Virus record (IMG/VR): IMGVR_UViG_3300027659_000160 | Location: 1-28,554 of that record | DNA from: a virus | Direction: 5' to 3' (one strand) | DNA length: 28,554 nucleotides | In this document: piece by piece, positions 14,740-23,768 of the stretch | Numbering within the stretch: the stretch's first letter is position 1 | How the letters are laid out: each line of letters begins with the position of its first letter | Notes under the pieces: generated by a model | Told to the model about the DNA's origin: nothing | The model's input: the letters and a program-made list of their open reading frames with translations, nothing else | The model's database searches: none | Program-made: the position numbers and the translations under genes

Positions 14740-17630
14740 TGGCCGAACGCGATCCTAAAGGAAACTTAGGAGATAGCCTTGCCGAGACTGGCAAAAAAGC
14801 TATTGAATCAATGGGCGGCGCCATGGAAAAGGGCTTAGAAAAAGCTGTCAAAAAAGCCACCGAATTAGAAAAAATATACGAAAAAGTATACAAACACATA
14901 GAAAAAGGAAGCAAGCTACAAGAAGGAAAATCTTCTAGCAGTCTTGGTTTAGGTTCTATGGGGCCTGGTGCTCAATCTTTGCAAAACGGAAGTTACGGCC
15001 AAGGCGGTGGCATGAGTGCTGCCGGAATGGCAGGCCGAGTAGCACTTGGAGTAGGTGCCGCAGCTTACGGAATCATGCCAAGCACTATGACTGCGGTTGG
15101 GCAAAGACTTGCCGCTGAACAAATTGCTATGTACTCCACTGGAGTTCGTGGCGGATCTCGTGGAGTAATCACGGGCGCAAACTCTATGGTTGGTCGAGGA
15201 AACATGACCAGTGCCATGGGACCTACTATGGCCTTAGGTCAAGTGCTATCACAGGGTGGGTACGGCGCTAACTCTCTAACTACTAAAAACCTTATGGGTC
15301 AACTTGGTGGTATGAGCGCAGCTTCAGGCATGTCGAATGAAGGTGCGGCTGGAGCATACGCAAGTCAAAACGGTATGAATTTACTTAGATTAGGTATCCG
15401 TTTAAGAGATGCCAATGGAAACGTAAGACAACCAAATGAAATAGTAAATGATCTTTATCGAGTACTATTTAAAGGTGGAGACCCTAAGAATCCAGAAGCA
15501 ATGTTCTCCCCAAATAGTATTGAATTTCAAACTATTATGTCAGCAGCTGGTGGAAGTCAAGAAGTATTCCAACTTTATTCTAGTATGCTCATGCTCAGAG
15601 TTAAAAATAAAAAACCATTAACAGCTAAACAAATGAAGAGTGCCGGCGGTGTGTTAAACACTATGGGCTTAAAGGGAAGCGTTCAAGGAACGAATTTTAA
15701 TTTTCAAAGCTCTCAAAATAGAGTTTTAGAAGGAACTGAAAAAGGATTAGTAGGTGGGTACCAAGGAGCTCTAGGAGCAGCTACAGTTGTTAATAACGGG
15801 TTTGCCGCAATGGCGGAAACTCTTCCTGGAGTAGTAAATGGTTTAGCTTCTCTCAAGGGAGTTTTAGAAACCCTACCTAATGCCGGTGGTGCAGGCGCAA
15901 CTATGAGCGGTGCAGCCGGTGGCCTTGGACAAATGTTAATGATGCGTGCAGCCATGGGCTCAAGAGGTGGTGGAAGCCTTGCCGCAGGAACATACGCTTC
16001 CGGTGCAGCCGGTGCAGCCAAAGGCATGAGTAAAGGCATTCCAATTTTAGGTGCGGCATTAAGTGCATATGGCGGTTATCAAGCAGGTAAGGGAAGTAAA
16101 AAATTTAATTTTGGTTCTTTAGCAGGCTCTGTTGCTTTAGGAGCTGGTGGTGGAGCACTGTTGGGCGGTCCTTTAGGAGCGCTAATTGGTGCAATAGTAA
16201 GCGGCGGAGGAAATGCCGCAGGACAACTATTCGGTATGAATCAAGGTGGCGGACCAGCTGGAACAGGCGGAGCACAGACTAACGCATCTAACGCAGCCAT
16301 GATAAATCCAGGTCAGGGTTACGCAGTCTCTTCTGATTTTGGAACTCGTAAAGATCCAAATGGAACTGCAACACAACACCACGGAGGCATTGACTATAAA
16401 ATGCCTGTAGGAACTCCTGTATTAGCTGCTGCGGACGGTATTGTAGAAACTGTTACTACTCAATCAGGCGGAGCTAGAAGTTATGGTAACTACATAGTAT
16501 TAAAACACGATGGTTTCTTTACTTACTATGCACACTTAAGCAAATTTTCTGTAAAAGTAGGGGACGTAGTACGTCAAGGACAAATGATTGGTCTTTCTGG
16601 TGGTGCTAAGGGAGCGCCGGGAGCCGGGTCTTCTACTGGACCCCACCTTCACTTTGAAGTTAGAAAAGATAAATCAGGTAGCGGACAAGATCCAAAGAGT
16701 TGGTTTGCAAAAGTAAAATCTAGCGTTGCTAACCTGTTTAATACAAAATCTGATGCGTACAAAAATTTTGATTGGACATCCCCTAGTGGATTAGACAGTG
16801 GAAGTAGAGCCGCGGTTGCGGGAGGTACTAGGCTTTCTCAACTTATTTCTCAACGTGCTTCAATAGGCTTTGAAGATATATCTGATGGCGCTCTTGGTTG
16901 GGCAAAAACCCACGGTAGTTCCGGCGTATTAGACTACGCATCAAATTTAACCTCAAACAACGCAATGGATGCTGCATCCGGTGATGCTGGGGGTATGGCT
17001 TTTGGATCACGTAAAGGATTAATGTCTGCACTTTATCGTCAAGGATTTAGAGGTAAGTCTTTACAGACTGCTTTTGCAGTAGCTTTAGCTGAGTCAGGTG
17101 GTAGAACTAAGGCTATGGGTGACGAAGGTTTACAGAACAAAACCTATGGTCCAAGTATGGGCGTATTTCAAATTAGAAGTTATAAGGACCCAAAGAAATG
17201 GGGAGCTGCTGGTCAGTGGAGAGACGGCAAAAAATTAAATGACCCTACATTTAATCTACAAGCTGCTTGGAACATCTCTAACCAAGGAAAAAATTGGGAT
17301 GCTTGGTCTGCATATAAAAACGGTAGCTTTAGTAAGTATTTAGATGATGCACAGTCTGCAGCTAGAAAAGCTGGAATTAAAGTAGGGTTCTACGGGGATG
17401 AACGTACTCAAGAGGGACTAACTTACACCCATAAAGACGAAGTTTTAATGACTAAAATGGAAGCGGATCGTATAAGAAATAGACCAGCAGGCGCTGGCGG
17501 TGGGGGTATCACGGTTAATATGAACGTAAATATTGCTAGAGCAGGGATTGAAGAAGTTCAAACTTTACTGCAAAGCTTTAAATCTGCGCTTCAAAACGAT
17601 AAATTTTTAGAACAAGTAGGTGGTTACTAA
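14739..17630 (+). CDS. Tape measure protein with M23 peptidase and lysozyme-like domains
   Basis: The 963-residue protein has an N-terminal coiled-coil (about 15-60), long Gly/Ala/Met-rich helical stretches, and a very hydrophobic segment near 456-500 that may insert in the membrane. At about 525-650 lies an M23 (LytM) endopeptidase domain: SSDFGTRKDP, HHGGIDYK (H and D zinc ligands) and GPHLHFEVR with the HxH ligand pair. At about 760-880 is a transglycosylase-like domain with AFAVALAESGG and SMGVFQIRSYKDP. The C-terminus ends with a domain (about 920-963) common to tape measures. It fixes tube length (roughly 1.5 angstrom per residue, so at most about 140 nm) and helps open the cell wall. 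TAATG couples it to both neighbours. Confidence 0.95.
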   Translation: MAERDPKGNLGDSLAETGKKAIESMGGAMEKGLEKAVKKATELEKIYEKVYKHIEKGSKLQEGKSSSSLGLGSMGPGAQSLQNGSYGQGGGMSAAGMAGRVALGVGAAAYGIMPSTMTAVGQRLAAEQIAMYSTGVRGGSRGVITGANSMVGRGNMTSAMGPTMALGQVLSQGGYGANSLTTKNLMGQLGGMSAASGMSNEGAAGAYASQNGMNLLRLGIRLRDANGNVRQPNEIVNDLYRVLFKGGDPKNPEAMFSPNSIEFQTIMSAAGGSQEVFQLYSSMLMLRVKNKKPLTAKQMKSAGGVLNTMGLKGSVQGTNFNFQSSQNRVLEGTEKGLVGGYQGALGAATVVNNGFAAMAETLPGVVNGLASLKGVLETLPNAGGAGATMSGAAGGLGQMLMMRAAMGSRGGGSLAAGTYASGAAGAAKGMSKGIPILGAALSAYGGYQAGKGSKKFNFGSLAGSVALGAGGGALLGGPLGALIGAIVSGGGNAAGQLFGMNQGGGPAGTGGAQTNASNAAMINPGQGYAVSSDFGTRKDPNGTATQHHGGIDYKMPVGTPVLAAADGIVETVTTQSGGARSYGNYIVLKHDGFFTYYAHLSKFSVKVGDVVRQGQMIGLSGGAKGAPGAGSSTGPHLHFEVRKDKSGSGQDPKSWFAKVKSSVANLFNTKSDAYKNFDWTSPSGLDSGSRAAVAGGTRLSQLISQRASIGFEDISDGALGWAKTHGSSGVLDYASNLTSNNAMDAASGDAGGMAFGSRKGLMSALYRQGFRGKSLQTAFAVALAESGGRTKAMGDEGLQNKTYGPSMGVFQIRSYKDPKKWGAAGQWRDGKKLNDPTFNLQAAWNISNQGKNWDAWSAYKNGSFSKYLDDAQSAARKAGIKVGFYGDERTQEGLTYTHKDEVLMTKMEADRIRNRPAGAGGGGITVNMNVNIARAGIEEVQTLLQSFKSALQNDKFLEQVGGY

Positions 17631-19522
17631 TGGCTGCTAAATATTACGCAGAGATTGTTCGAGCTACCCCAGCAACTAAAAACATCTGTGGAGAGCAAGT
17701 TATTTACAATGTTCGAGTATTTAAAGGGGATACTGTTGACCCTACTATAGAAGATCAACTTAATAACTTTGAAAAAATTGAATTTAATACTTCCTCACAA
17801 CGTAGAGCTGTAGTAGGAGTTAAAGCAGTTACAGACCTTGTTTTAGGGCAAGTATTAACTGTACAGAACGACCCATTTTGGACTCCTTTAGACAACGATT
17901 ACTTTAGCGTTGGGTTTACTTCAAGCAAACCCTCAACATACACCCCTAAATTTACAATTAAGATATATCAACCTTTTCAATCCATACTTCCAGGACTTTC
18001 AAATGCTTCTACAAGTTCATTAGTTGCTAGTACTGAACAAGCCGATTTAAATAACGGGGCTTTGCCGGTTACTATTATTGTACCTAGACAATCCTCATCA
18101 AAAAATTGGGGTCAAATAGGATATAACCCTACTAAATGGCAAACCGTTGCTATCCCCAGCATTACTTTTACTAAAGCAGCTGTGGCTCCAGACAGATCAT
18201 CTACTTTAGCTCAAGCCTCAACACAAACTTTAAATGGTTGGGGTTGGGATAGCTGTAATAAGCGGTGGGTAGGCATTTTTTCTACCTACAAGTACAAAGA
18301 ACGTAAATCTCCTTACAGAGAACTTCCTGCTGTAGCTACTGACCCTATAAAGAGTACAACTTACGAAAAACAAGTTAAATACTCAGTAAAAAGTATTTTA
18401 GAGTCAGATTTAAAAAAATACCCCACAGTTAGCTTTGAGGACCATGCAGCAGCCGGCCGTGTTAAGACAGTTTGGACGGCTAGTGGGTGGGACTGGATGT
18501 CTGATAATAAAGCATACGTACCTCCTAGTGCTACGGTAAAAATTACCTCTGCCTCCTATAAAAATGAAGCTATAGCTTCTCATAAAAAATTTCAAAGCTC
18601 TATATGTGAAGGGGCTGCTGGTAACAGCACTACTACAACTACTACCACTACTACCCCTCCCGCAACATCTACAACAATTAAAAGTGCAGAAACGTTTAAT
18701 CCGCCTCCGCACATCATGACCCGTCATTTTTCTCCAATAGCTTTTGGTGGAAAAGATTCATATGACGATGGAAACTCCTATAACCAACTAGGAATGATTT
18801 ATCTGGATCCTGACACAGTCCTTAATACAGCAAAAGTCTATGATAAAAAAGTAACTAAATTCTGGGGTTTTAGGTTTATATTTAACCCTACTACATTTAG
18901 CTACAGCATGAACTCTAGTAACAATGTTGACTGGACAAGAAAAAATCCAAACAACGCTGTTCTAGTAGCAGATGGTGTAGGTGGCGTTATTACTATGCGT
19001 CTTATTATAGACAGAGTAGCTGACATGAATACTATGCGTAGGTGGGATATGGGCGGAAGAACAACCGTTGTAGGTGCCCCCGACTACCCAACAACCTTAA
19101 CTCCTGAACAATGCGCTGGAATCCTTAATAGAGGAACTGAGTATGATTTAGAGTATATGTTTAGAGTATTTAACGGAAACCCTGAATTGTCTACATTACT
19201 AGGAAACGCAAAGCAAGATCTAGAAATGGCAACTGCTAACCTTGGATACATGACCGCGCTTCCGTTTGTTCTAAAGTTAAACGATCAGTTAAGGTACAAA
19301 GTAAATGTTACTGGAATAACTGTACTTCACGATCTTTTTACAAAAGAAATGATCCCTATTAGAACAGCTGTTGACTTTACTTGTCAACGTCTTCCAGAAT
19401 TTTACAGCGAGAATAAAAAATACCTTACTATTGATACTCAAACTCAACTTATTAAGACTCTACCGACTGTGGCTGTTCCGTTGGGCAACAGAGGTGTTCC
19501 CCGTGGGGCGGTGCCTGAATAA
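17630..19522 (+). CDS. Baseplate/tube-initiator protein (XkdP-type) with N-terminal extension
   Basis: The 630-residue protein has an N-terminal part (1-330) of beta-rich pattern, a Thr-rich linker around residues 336-345, and a C-terminal part (about 360-630) with KFWGFRFIFNPTTFSYSMNS followed by VITMRLIIDRVADMNTMRRW. The FNPxxFSYS element and position between tape measure and LysM gene resemble tube-initiator proteins of contractile injection systems such as Bacillus XkdP, in which the LysM domain is fused; here LysM is a separate gene. The N-terminal half and Thr linker look like an added module. The role is inferred from synteny and pattern. Confidence 0.65.
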   Translation: MAAKYYAEIVRATPATKNICGEQVIYNVRVFKGDTVDPTIEDQLNNFEKIEFNTSSQRRAVVGVKAVTDLVLGQVLTVQNDPFWTPLDNDYFSVGFTSSKPSTYTPKFTIKIYQPFQSILPGLSNASTSSLVASTEQADLNNGALPVTIIVPRQSSSKNWGQIGYNPTKWQTVAIPSITFTKAAVAPDRSSTLAQASTQTLNGWGWDSCNKRWVGIFSTYKYKERKSPYRELPAVATDPIKSTTYEKQVKYSVKSILESDLKKYPTVSFEDHAAAGRVKTVWTASGWDWMSDNKAYVPPSATVKITSASYKNEAIASHKKFQSSICEGAAGNSTTTTTTTTTPPATSTTIKSAETFNPPPHIMTRHFSPIAFGGKDSYDDGNSYNQLGMIYLDPDTVLNTAKVYDKKVTKFWGFRFIFNPTTFSYSMNSSNNVDWTRKNPNNAVLVADGVGGVITMRLIIDRVADMNTMRRWDMGGRTTVVGAPDYPTTLTPEQCAGILNRGTEYDLEYMFRVFNGNPELSTLLGNAKQDLEMATANLGYMTALPFVLKLNDQLRYKVNVTGITVLHDLFTKEMIPIRTAVDFTCQRLPEFYSENKKYLTIDTQTQLIKTLPTVAVPLGNRGVPRGAVPE

Positions 19523-19803
19523 TGGCTGTTTATAGATCTTCTCGATACTACACTGGTGACGCCCAGCAAATCCCAAATAAAACTACTGGATTCTATAATT
19601 GGACCGTTTACAGAAAATTTCCAGAATCAACGCCCATTTCGTATATCAACTACACTTGGGTGTACGGAGACAGAATTGATTATTTAGCCAGCATTTATTT
19701 AGGCTCTGCGGTGTTGTGGTGGAAAATTTTAGATGTAAACCCTGAAATTAACAACCCTTTCAATATTGCACCGGGAACAGTTCTTAGAATTCCAAGGAGT
19801 TAA
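19522..19803 (+). CDS. LysM-domain baseplate protein (gp53-like)
   Basis: The 93-residue protein has a LysM-type domain in its second half: YTWVYGDRIDYLASIYLGSA, then WWKILDVNPEIN and a closing GTVLRIPRS. Such domains in T4 gp53 and XkdP sit in the baseplate near the tube start. It overlaps the previous gene by TAATG and precedes the hub gene by 3 bases, the expected synteny. It may have split from the preceding protein. Confidence 0.8.
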   Translation: MAVYRSSRYYTGDAQQIPNKTTGFYNWTVYRKFPESTPISYINYTWVYGDRIDYLASIYLGSAVLWWKILDVNPEINNPFNIAPGTVLRIPRS

Positions 19804-19806
19804 CTA

Positions 19807-20646
19807 ATGCCAAATTTAATGAGCAATCAATTAGCTACCTTACCTGTGGAGCGTCCAACCAGTAGAAACGCTTTCTTTCCTAATAGTCCAGACTTTCCAT
19901 TAGTTTTGTTGTCAGCTACTTTAACTCAAGAGCTTGATTCCCATGAACTTTTAATCCTATCTTTTGCTGGAAAAGTCAACGAACAGGAAAGCACTGTTTT
20001 ATCTGGTGACCCTGTAGAGTTTATCTGGAGTAGCGGATTAGAAAAAACTACGTTTATTGGCTATGTCCATAGCATTAAACCTTCAGTAATAAACGAAAAC
20101 GCTACTGAAGTATATTGTGTTTCTCCGTCGTATTTATTAAAAAATACCGATCAAAAAATCTATAAAACTACTACCGCTGATGCTGTAGTGTCTAAGGTAG
20201 CAGCTAAATACGGCCTAAAAGCTATTACTCAACGACACCCACGAGTTTTTTCTTCAATAACTCAAGCGGGACAAAGTGATTGGCAATTGCTTAAAATGCT
20301 TGCTAAACAAACAGGGTTTGCTTTAAAAACTGAAAAAACAAGTATTTACTTTATGTCTAAGGATAAATTAAGCTCTGCAAGCAAAGCTAGCGCACCTTAT
20401 TTCTATGTAGAGACAATAAACTTGTCTTCAACAACTGCTACTGCTATGGGCACTATTTTTGATTTTAAGCCCCTTATTTCAGATGAAGCCCCAGACATGT
20501 TTGGCGCTACTGTGGATCGAGTTGTTTCAGGAATACATCAAACTAATGACACCCCAATTAGTACTACCCATAGTTCTAAGCCGGGATCTAAAGCAACCCT
20601 AGGAGTAGTAGTGCCTAGTAGTGCATATTTGCGGGGTGAGGTCTAA
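19807..20646 (+). CDS. Baseplate hub protein, N-terminal half (gp27/XkdQ/GpD-like)
   Basis: The 279-residue protein has the pattern of late-control-protein-D/gp27 hubs: LSATLTQELDSHELLILSFAG, a barrel with GDPVEFIWSSG and TFIGYVHSIKPS, then KTTTADAVVSKVAAKYGLKA and SDWQLLKMLAKQTGFALKTE, the latter a conserved core of the family. It stops after SSAYLRGEV, where the family would continue with a C-terminal barrel. That part is found in the next gene, so the hub seems to be made from two chains. TAATG joins the two genes. Confidence 0.8.
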   Translation: MPNLMSNQLATLPVERPTSRNAFFPNSPDFPLVLLSATLTQELDSHELLILSFAGKVNEQESTVLSGDPVEFIWSSGLEKTTFIGYVHSIKPSVINENATEVYCVSPSYLLKNTDQKIYKTTTADAVVSKVAAKYGLKAITQRHPRVFSSITQAGQSDWQLLKMLAKQTGFALKTEKTSIYFMSKDKLSSASKASAPYFYVETINLSSTTATAMGTIFDFKPLISDEAPDMFGATVDRVVSGIHQTNDTPISTTHSSKPGSKATLGVVVPSSAYLRGEV

Positions 20647-21245
20647 TGGCTACCCATTCTTCCGCTACCAACAAAACTACTTTTTTACAACATTTGCCTT
20701 TTGAAAGTGCCACAAGTTTATCGGATGCTAAGTACATAGCTTCTGACCGTGCAGAGGCATTTCGGTATAAATATACCGCTACAGCGATTTTGGTTGGAAA
20801 TGCTGCGGTAAAACCAGGTACGTTAATTTATCTAGATAACGTAGAGCAAGGAATGTCTGGATATTGGACTGTACTACGAGTAGACCACGTATTTGCTAGC
20901 GGTAATAAGGCCTACCAGTTAAATGTTGTTCTGGGAGCAGATAAACTGGGGGACGTAAACACGTCTATCGGGGGAGATACTGAAATTAGAGACTTTGCTG
21001 CTGAACTTGGAGAACAGTCTTTAGATGCCGGGGAGTCCAACTTAAATGACTATTCCTTTGGTGTAAATGCTGGAAAAATAGAATCTTACGCCTCCTATGA
21101 AAAATCTAGTAAGGTAGTAAACCCTAATTACAAAGCCGCGGCACCTACTTCATACACCCCAAATATATATAAAAATGATGTCCCAGATTTTTCTGCTGTA
21201 AAACGTACAGTGACTTGGTCAGCTAAAAAAACAGGTAAAAAATAA
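20646..21245 (+). CDS. Baseplate hub protein, C-terminal half
   Basis: This 199-residue protein contains FRYKYTATAILVGNAAVKPGT and GYWTVLRVDHVFASGNKAYQ, the kind of pattern seen in the C-terminal part of gp27/GpD-like hubs (PG at a barrel start, then fSGxyxVxxvxHxF). It lacks the N-terminal domains, which lie in the gene before it. The remainder (about 120-199) is a polar extension ending in lysines. It may associate with the first hub chain as one functional unit. TAATG precedes and follows it. Confidence 0.7.
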   Translation: MATHSSATNKTTFLQHLPFESATSLSDAKYIASDRAEAFRYKYTATAILVGNAAVKPGTLIYLDNVEQGMSGYWTVLRVDHVFASGNKAYQLNVVLGADKLGDVNTSIGGDTEIRDFAAELGEQSLDAGESNLNDYSFGVNAGKIESYASYEKSSKVVNPNYKAAAPTSYTPNIYKNDVPDFSAVKRTVTWSAKKTGKK

Positions 21246-21769
21246 TGGCCCGGGGAAGAGATAAAGACGTAGACTACATGCTAGACCCCCAGGGTAGGCC
21301 TAGATTTTTTGGTTTATATGAAGGAACAGTGGTAGACATCAACGACCCCCTGAAGAAAAATAGAATTAAACTTTCAGTAACAATCACGGGTAAAGAAACT
21401 ACTAACTGGGCCAGATGCCTTCTACCTACAACCGTAAACTCAAATCACCCCGATCATGCGGAGCACACAGCGGCGCAGATCGCTGCCCTACTCACTACTA
21501 CCCCCGTAAGTGTGACTGACTCTAGAGGCGATACAGAGACTGTTCCGGCGCTTACCGTGGTGGCAAAGAGCGGGGCTGGTACCCTTAAGCATCCTCACAA
21601 AGTTGTAGCAAACACCACTAAAAAGTGGAATGACGCAACAGATATAGGGGCGACAGAAGAGCACACTCTTCACAGGTTGTTACCTAAAAAAGGACAAAAA
21701 GTTTGGGTAATGTTTGTGGCGGGCCTTGCAAATGAACCAGTATGGATAGGAGTACAGGAGCCGAAATGA
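21245..21769 (+). CDS. Baseplate spike protein with OB-fold (gp5/gpV-like)
   Basis: The 174-residue protein begins with FFGLYEGTVVDINDPLKKNR (21-40), followed by IKLSVTITGKETTNWARCLLP, the OB-fold seen in gp5/gpV-type spike proteins. The closing part is LPKKGQKVWVMFVAGLANEPVWIG. Between lies an insertion (about 65-140) rich in histidine (NHPDHAEHTAAQ, HPHK, EEHTLHRL), not usual for this fold. No lysozyme domain or long beta helix is present, so the spike is short. Position after the hub is standard. Confidence 0.78.
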   Translation: MARGRDKDVDYMLDPQGRPRFFGLYEGTVVDINDPLKKNRIKLSVTITGKETTNWARCLLPTTVNSNHPDHAEHTAAQIAALLTTTPVSVTDSRGDTETVPALTVVAKSGAGTLKHPHKVVANTTKKWNDATDIGATEEHTLHRLLPKKGQKVWVMFVAGLANEPVWIGVQEPK

Positions 21770-22155
21770 AAGCTTTTTCATATCCTTTTACTTTAGATCC
21801 CTTTGGCGTAGCTGCAGTCTCAGAAGATCAAACAAAAATATACCAAGATAGAGTTTTAACGCTTCTATCTACCGCTATTGGGGAGCGCCCTATGCGCCCT
21901 ACGTACGGTACTGACATTGTCAGGGCAATGTTTGAAAATCAAAGTAATGCTAAAAAAGCAATAGACGCCGCTATCCGAAAAGCAATTTCTACCTGGATTC
22001 CAGACATAACCATAGATAACATTAACATAACCGCTTTAAATGAAGATGGGACAGTGGGAGTATCTTTAAACATAATTCTCCCAGACTTTACAACTACGTC
22101 CGTAAATATTTTAAGTACAGTGCTTAATCCAGACGGCTCTACCTCAAGGGAGTAA
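21766..22155 (+). CDS. Baseplate wedge protein gp25-like (GPW_gp25)
   Basis: I use the ATG at 21766 (129 residues), which overlaps the spike TGA (ATGA) and has CAGGAG upstream at good spacing; an in-frame ATG at 21742 lies inside the spike gene. The protein has VLTLLSTAIGERPMRPTYGTD and a C-terminal strand pattern, the signature of T4 gp25-like proteins, which form the inner wedge and start sheath assembly. Order spike, gp25, gp6/J is the standard one. The family is about 120-140 residues. Confidence 0.92.
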   Translation: MKAFSYPFTLDPFGVAAVSEDQTKIYQDRVLTLLSTAIGERPMRPTYGTDIVRAMFENQSNAKKAIDAAIRKAISTWIPDITIDNINITALNEDGTVGVSLNIILPDFTTTSVNILSTVLNPDGSTSRE

Positions 22156-22158
22156 AAA

Positions 22159-23715
22159 ATGGCTAACGAGATACCTTTACAAATAGACTACACGTCTAAA
22201 GACTACAACTCTTTGCTCACCGACTTAACTAATTTGGTAAACGTCCGTACTAACTACGCATGGACCGCCGATGACCCTAGCGATCTAGGAACAGTTATTC
22301 TAGAGTCTTTTGCATATATGGGGGATATCCAGTCGTACTACATTGACCGAGTAGCTAACGAACTATCGGTAGACACCGCTACCCGTAGAAAAACACTAGT
22401 TGATATTGGAAAACTTTTTGGGTATCGTGTTTCAGGACCAACGCCAGCTACCGTTGCTATTAGATTTGAAAATGTAAGTGATACGGTAATAGACATTCCA
22501 GTAGGAACTCAAGTTTTAGCTACCCTTTTATACGGAGACTTTACAGAGGTTTACTTTGAAACAACTCAAAGTGCTGTTCAACTAGCCGCCGGTGACAACG
22601 TTACACTTGCTGCTCGTGAAGGTAAGACAGTAAATACTGATCGACCAGATTTAATTAGCGCAACTACTAATAAACCGCTACCAGTTAACCTAGGTACTTC
22701 TTCTGGAACAGCTGATCAAGAAATTCAACTGAGTGATACAGGAATTGTGGACTCTTCAATTGTTGTATACGTAGGTCAAGGAGAGGCGTTTGCTCCGTGG
22801 GAATTTGCGGAAACATTGTCAGAATACGGACCTACTGCATTAGTGTTTACAACTAGTATTGACAAAGATGGGGTTACCTCTATTATTTTTGGAGACGGAG
22901 TTAATGGGTCTATCCCACCTTCAGGGCAAGTAATTAGCGCTTTGTATAAAACTAGCGCTGGAGCCTCAGGAAACCTATCTGCAAATACTATAGAAGAAGT
23001 CACTTTTATTCCAGGAAACAACGTTCCAGAAGCAGTTAGTTATTTGTCTGTTACTAACCCGGCAGCTAGCTACGGAGGAGCTGATGGAGATGACAGTACT
23101 CAAATTAGAACAAAAGTAAAGAACGCTATTTCTACACAAAGACGGGCAACAACTCTTGCAGATTACGAAGCTTTAGCTAGTTTAGTACCTCAAGTTGGAA
23201 AAGTAAAAGCTACCTCTTCTTTGTACACCCTAGTAAATCTTTATTTACAAACTCAAAATGATGGGTCGACTACCCCAGGAATTGTTTCAGGATCTCCAAC
23301 CGCTACTTGGACAGCACTTGCCGCTGAAATTCAAACCTATATGGCTTCAAAAATTCCAGCAGGAACTACGCTTAACATAGTAGCCCCTACCTATACAGAT
23401 TTTTATGTGACTCTTGCAGTTACGGCAAAACCTTCTTATAGAAACTCAGAAATATCTAGAAATATACGATCAGCTTTTATAAACCCCGGTGGTCTATTTG
23501 CGTATGAGTCGGTATCTTTTGGACAATCAGTTGCTTTATCTGCGGTTATTGCAAAAGCTCAATCCGTAGATGGGGTTATCTCAGTAACAGTATCTAAATT
23601 TAATACTGACAACGGCGGGTCAGTACAAACTCCCGCAGTTGCTTTATCTGCTGGATACTTGCCCGTCTTACTAACAGCAAACTTATTGATTACCGTAACT
23701 GGCGGTTTGTCATGA
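22159..23715 (+). CDS. Baseplate wedge protein, gp6/baseplate-J-like
   Basis: The 518-residue protein begins PLQIDYTSKDYNSLLTDLTN and DDPSDLGTVILESFAYMGDI, typical of gp6-like/baseplate J proteins. A middle domain with VIFGDGVNGSIPPSGQVISA (the FGDGxxGxxPP motif) follows, and the C-terminal part (KNAISTQRRATTLADYEALA) matches the J family. It forms the wedge ring around the hub and transmits the contraction signal. It follows gp25 by 3 bases. Confidence 0.93.
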   Translation: MANEIPLQIDYTSKDYNSLLTDLTNLVNVRTNYAWTADDPSDLGTVILESFAYMGDIQSYYIDRVANELSVDTATRRKTLVDIGKLFGYRVSGPTPATVAIRFENVSDTVIDIPVGTQVLATLLYGDFTEVYFETTQSAVQLAAGDNVTLAAREGKTVNTDRPDLISATTNKPLPVNLGTSSGTADQEIQLSDTGIVDSSIVVYVGQGEAFAPWEFAETLSEYGPTALVFTTSIDKDGVTSIIFGDGVNGSIPPSGQVISALYKTSAGASGNLSANTIEEVTFIPGNNVPEAVSYLSVTNPAASYGGADGDDSTQIRTKVKNAISTQRRATTLADYEALASLVPQVGKVKATSSLYTLVNLYLQTQNDGSTTPGIVSGSPTATWTALAAEIQTYMASKIPAGTTLNIVAPTYTDFYVTLAVTAKPSYRNSEISRNIRSAFINPGGLFAYESVSFGQSVALSAVIAKAQSVDGVISVTVSKFNTDNGGSVQTPAVALSAGYLPVLLTANLLITVTGGLS

Positions 23716-23768
23716 CATTCTTACTAACATGCTAGAAAATAGCCTAAACCCAACAGATAGGTAAAAAA

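Noticed and set aside
15713-16039. Minus-strand open frame of 108 codons
   Set aside because: It is Pro/Ala-rich because it mirrors the Gly/Ala-rich tape measure sequence.
23716-23768. Tiny frame ATGACATTCTTACTAACATGC after the gp6-like gene
   Set aside because: Only seven codons with an ATGA overlap, too short to support as a gene.
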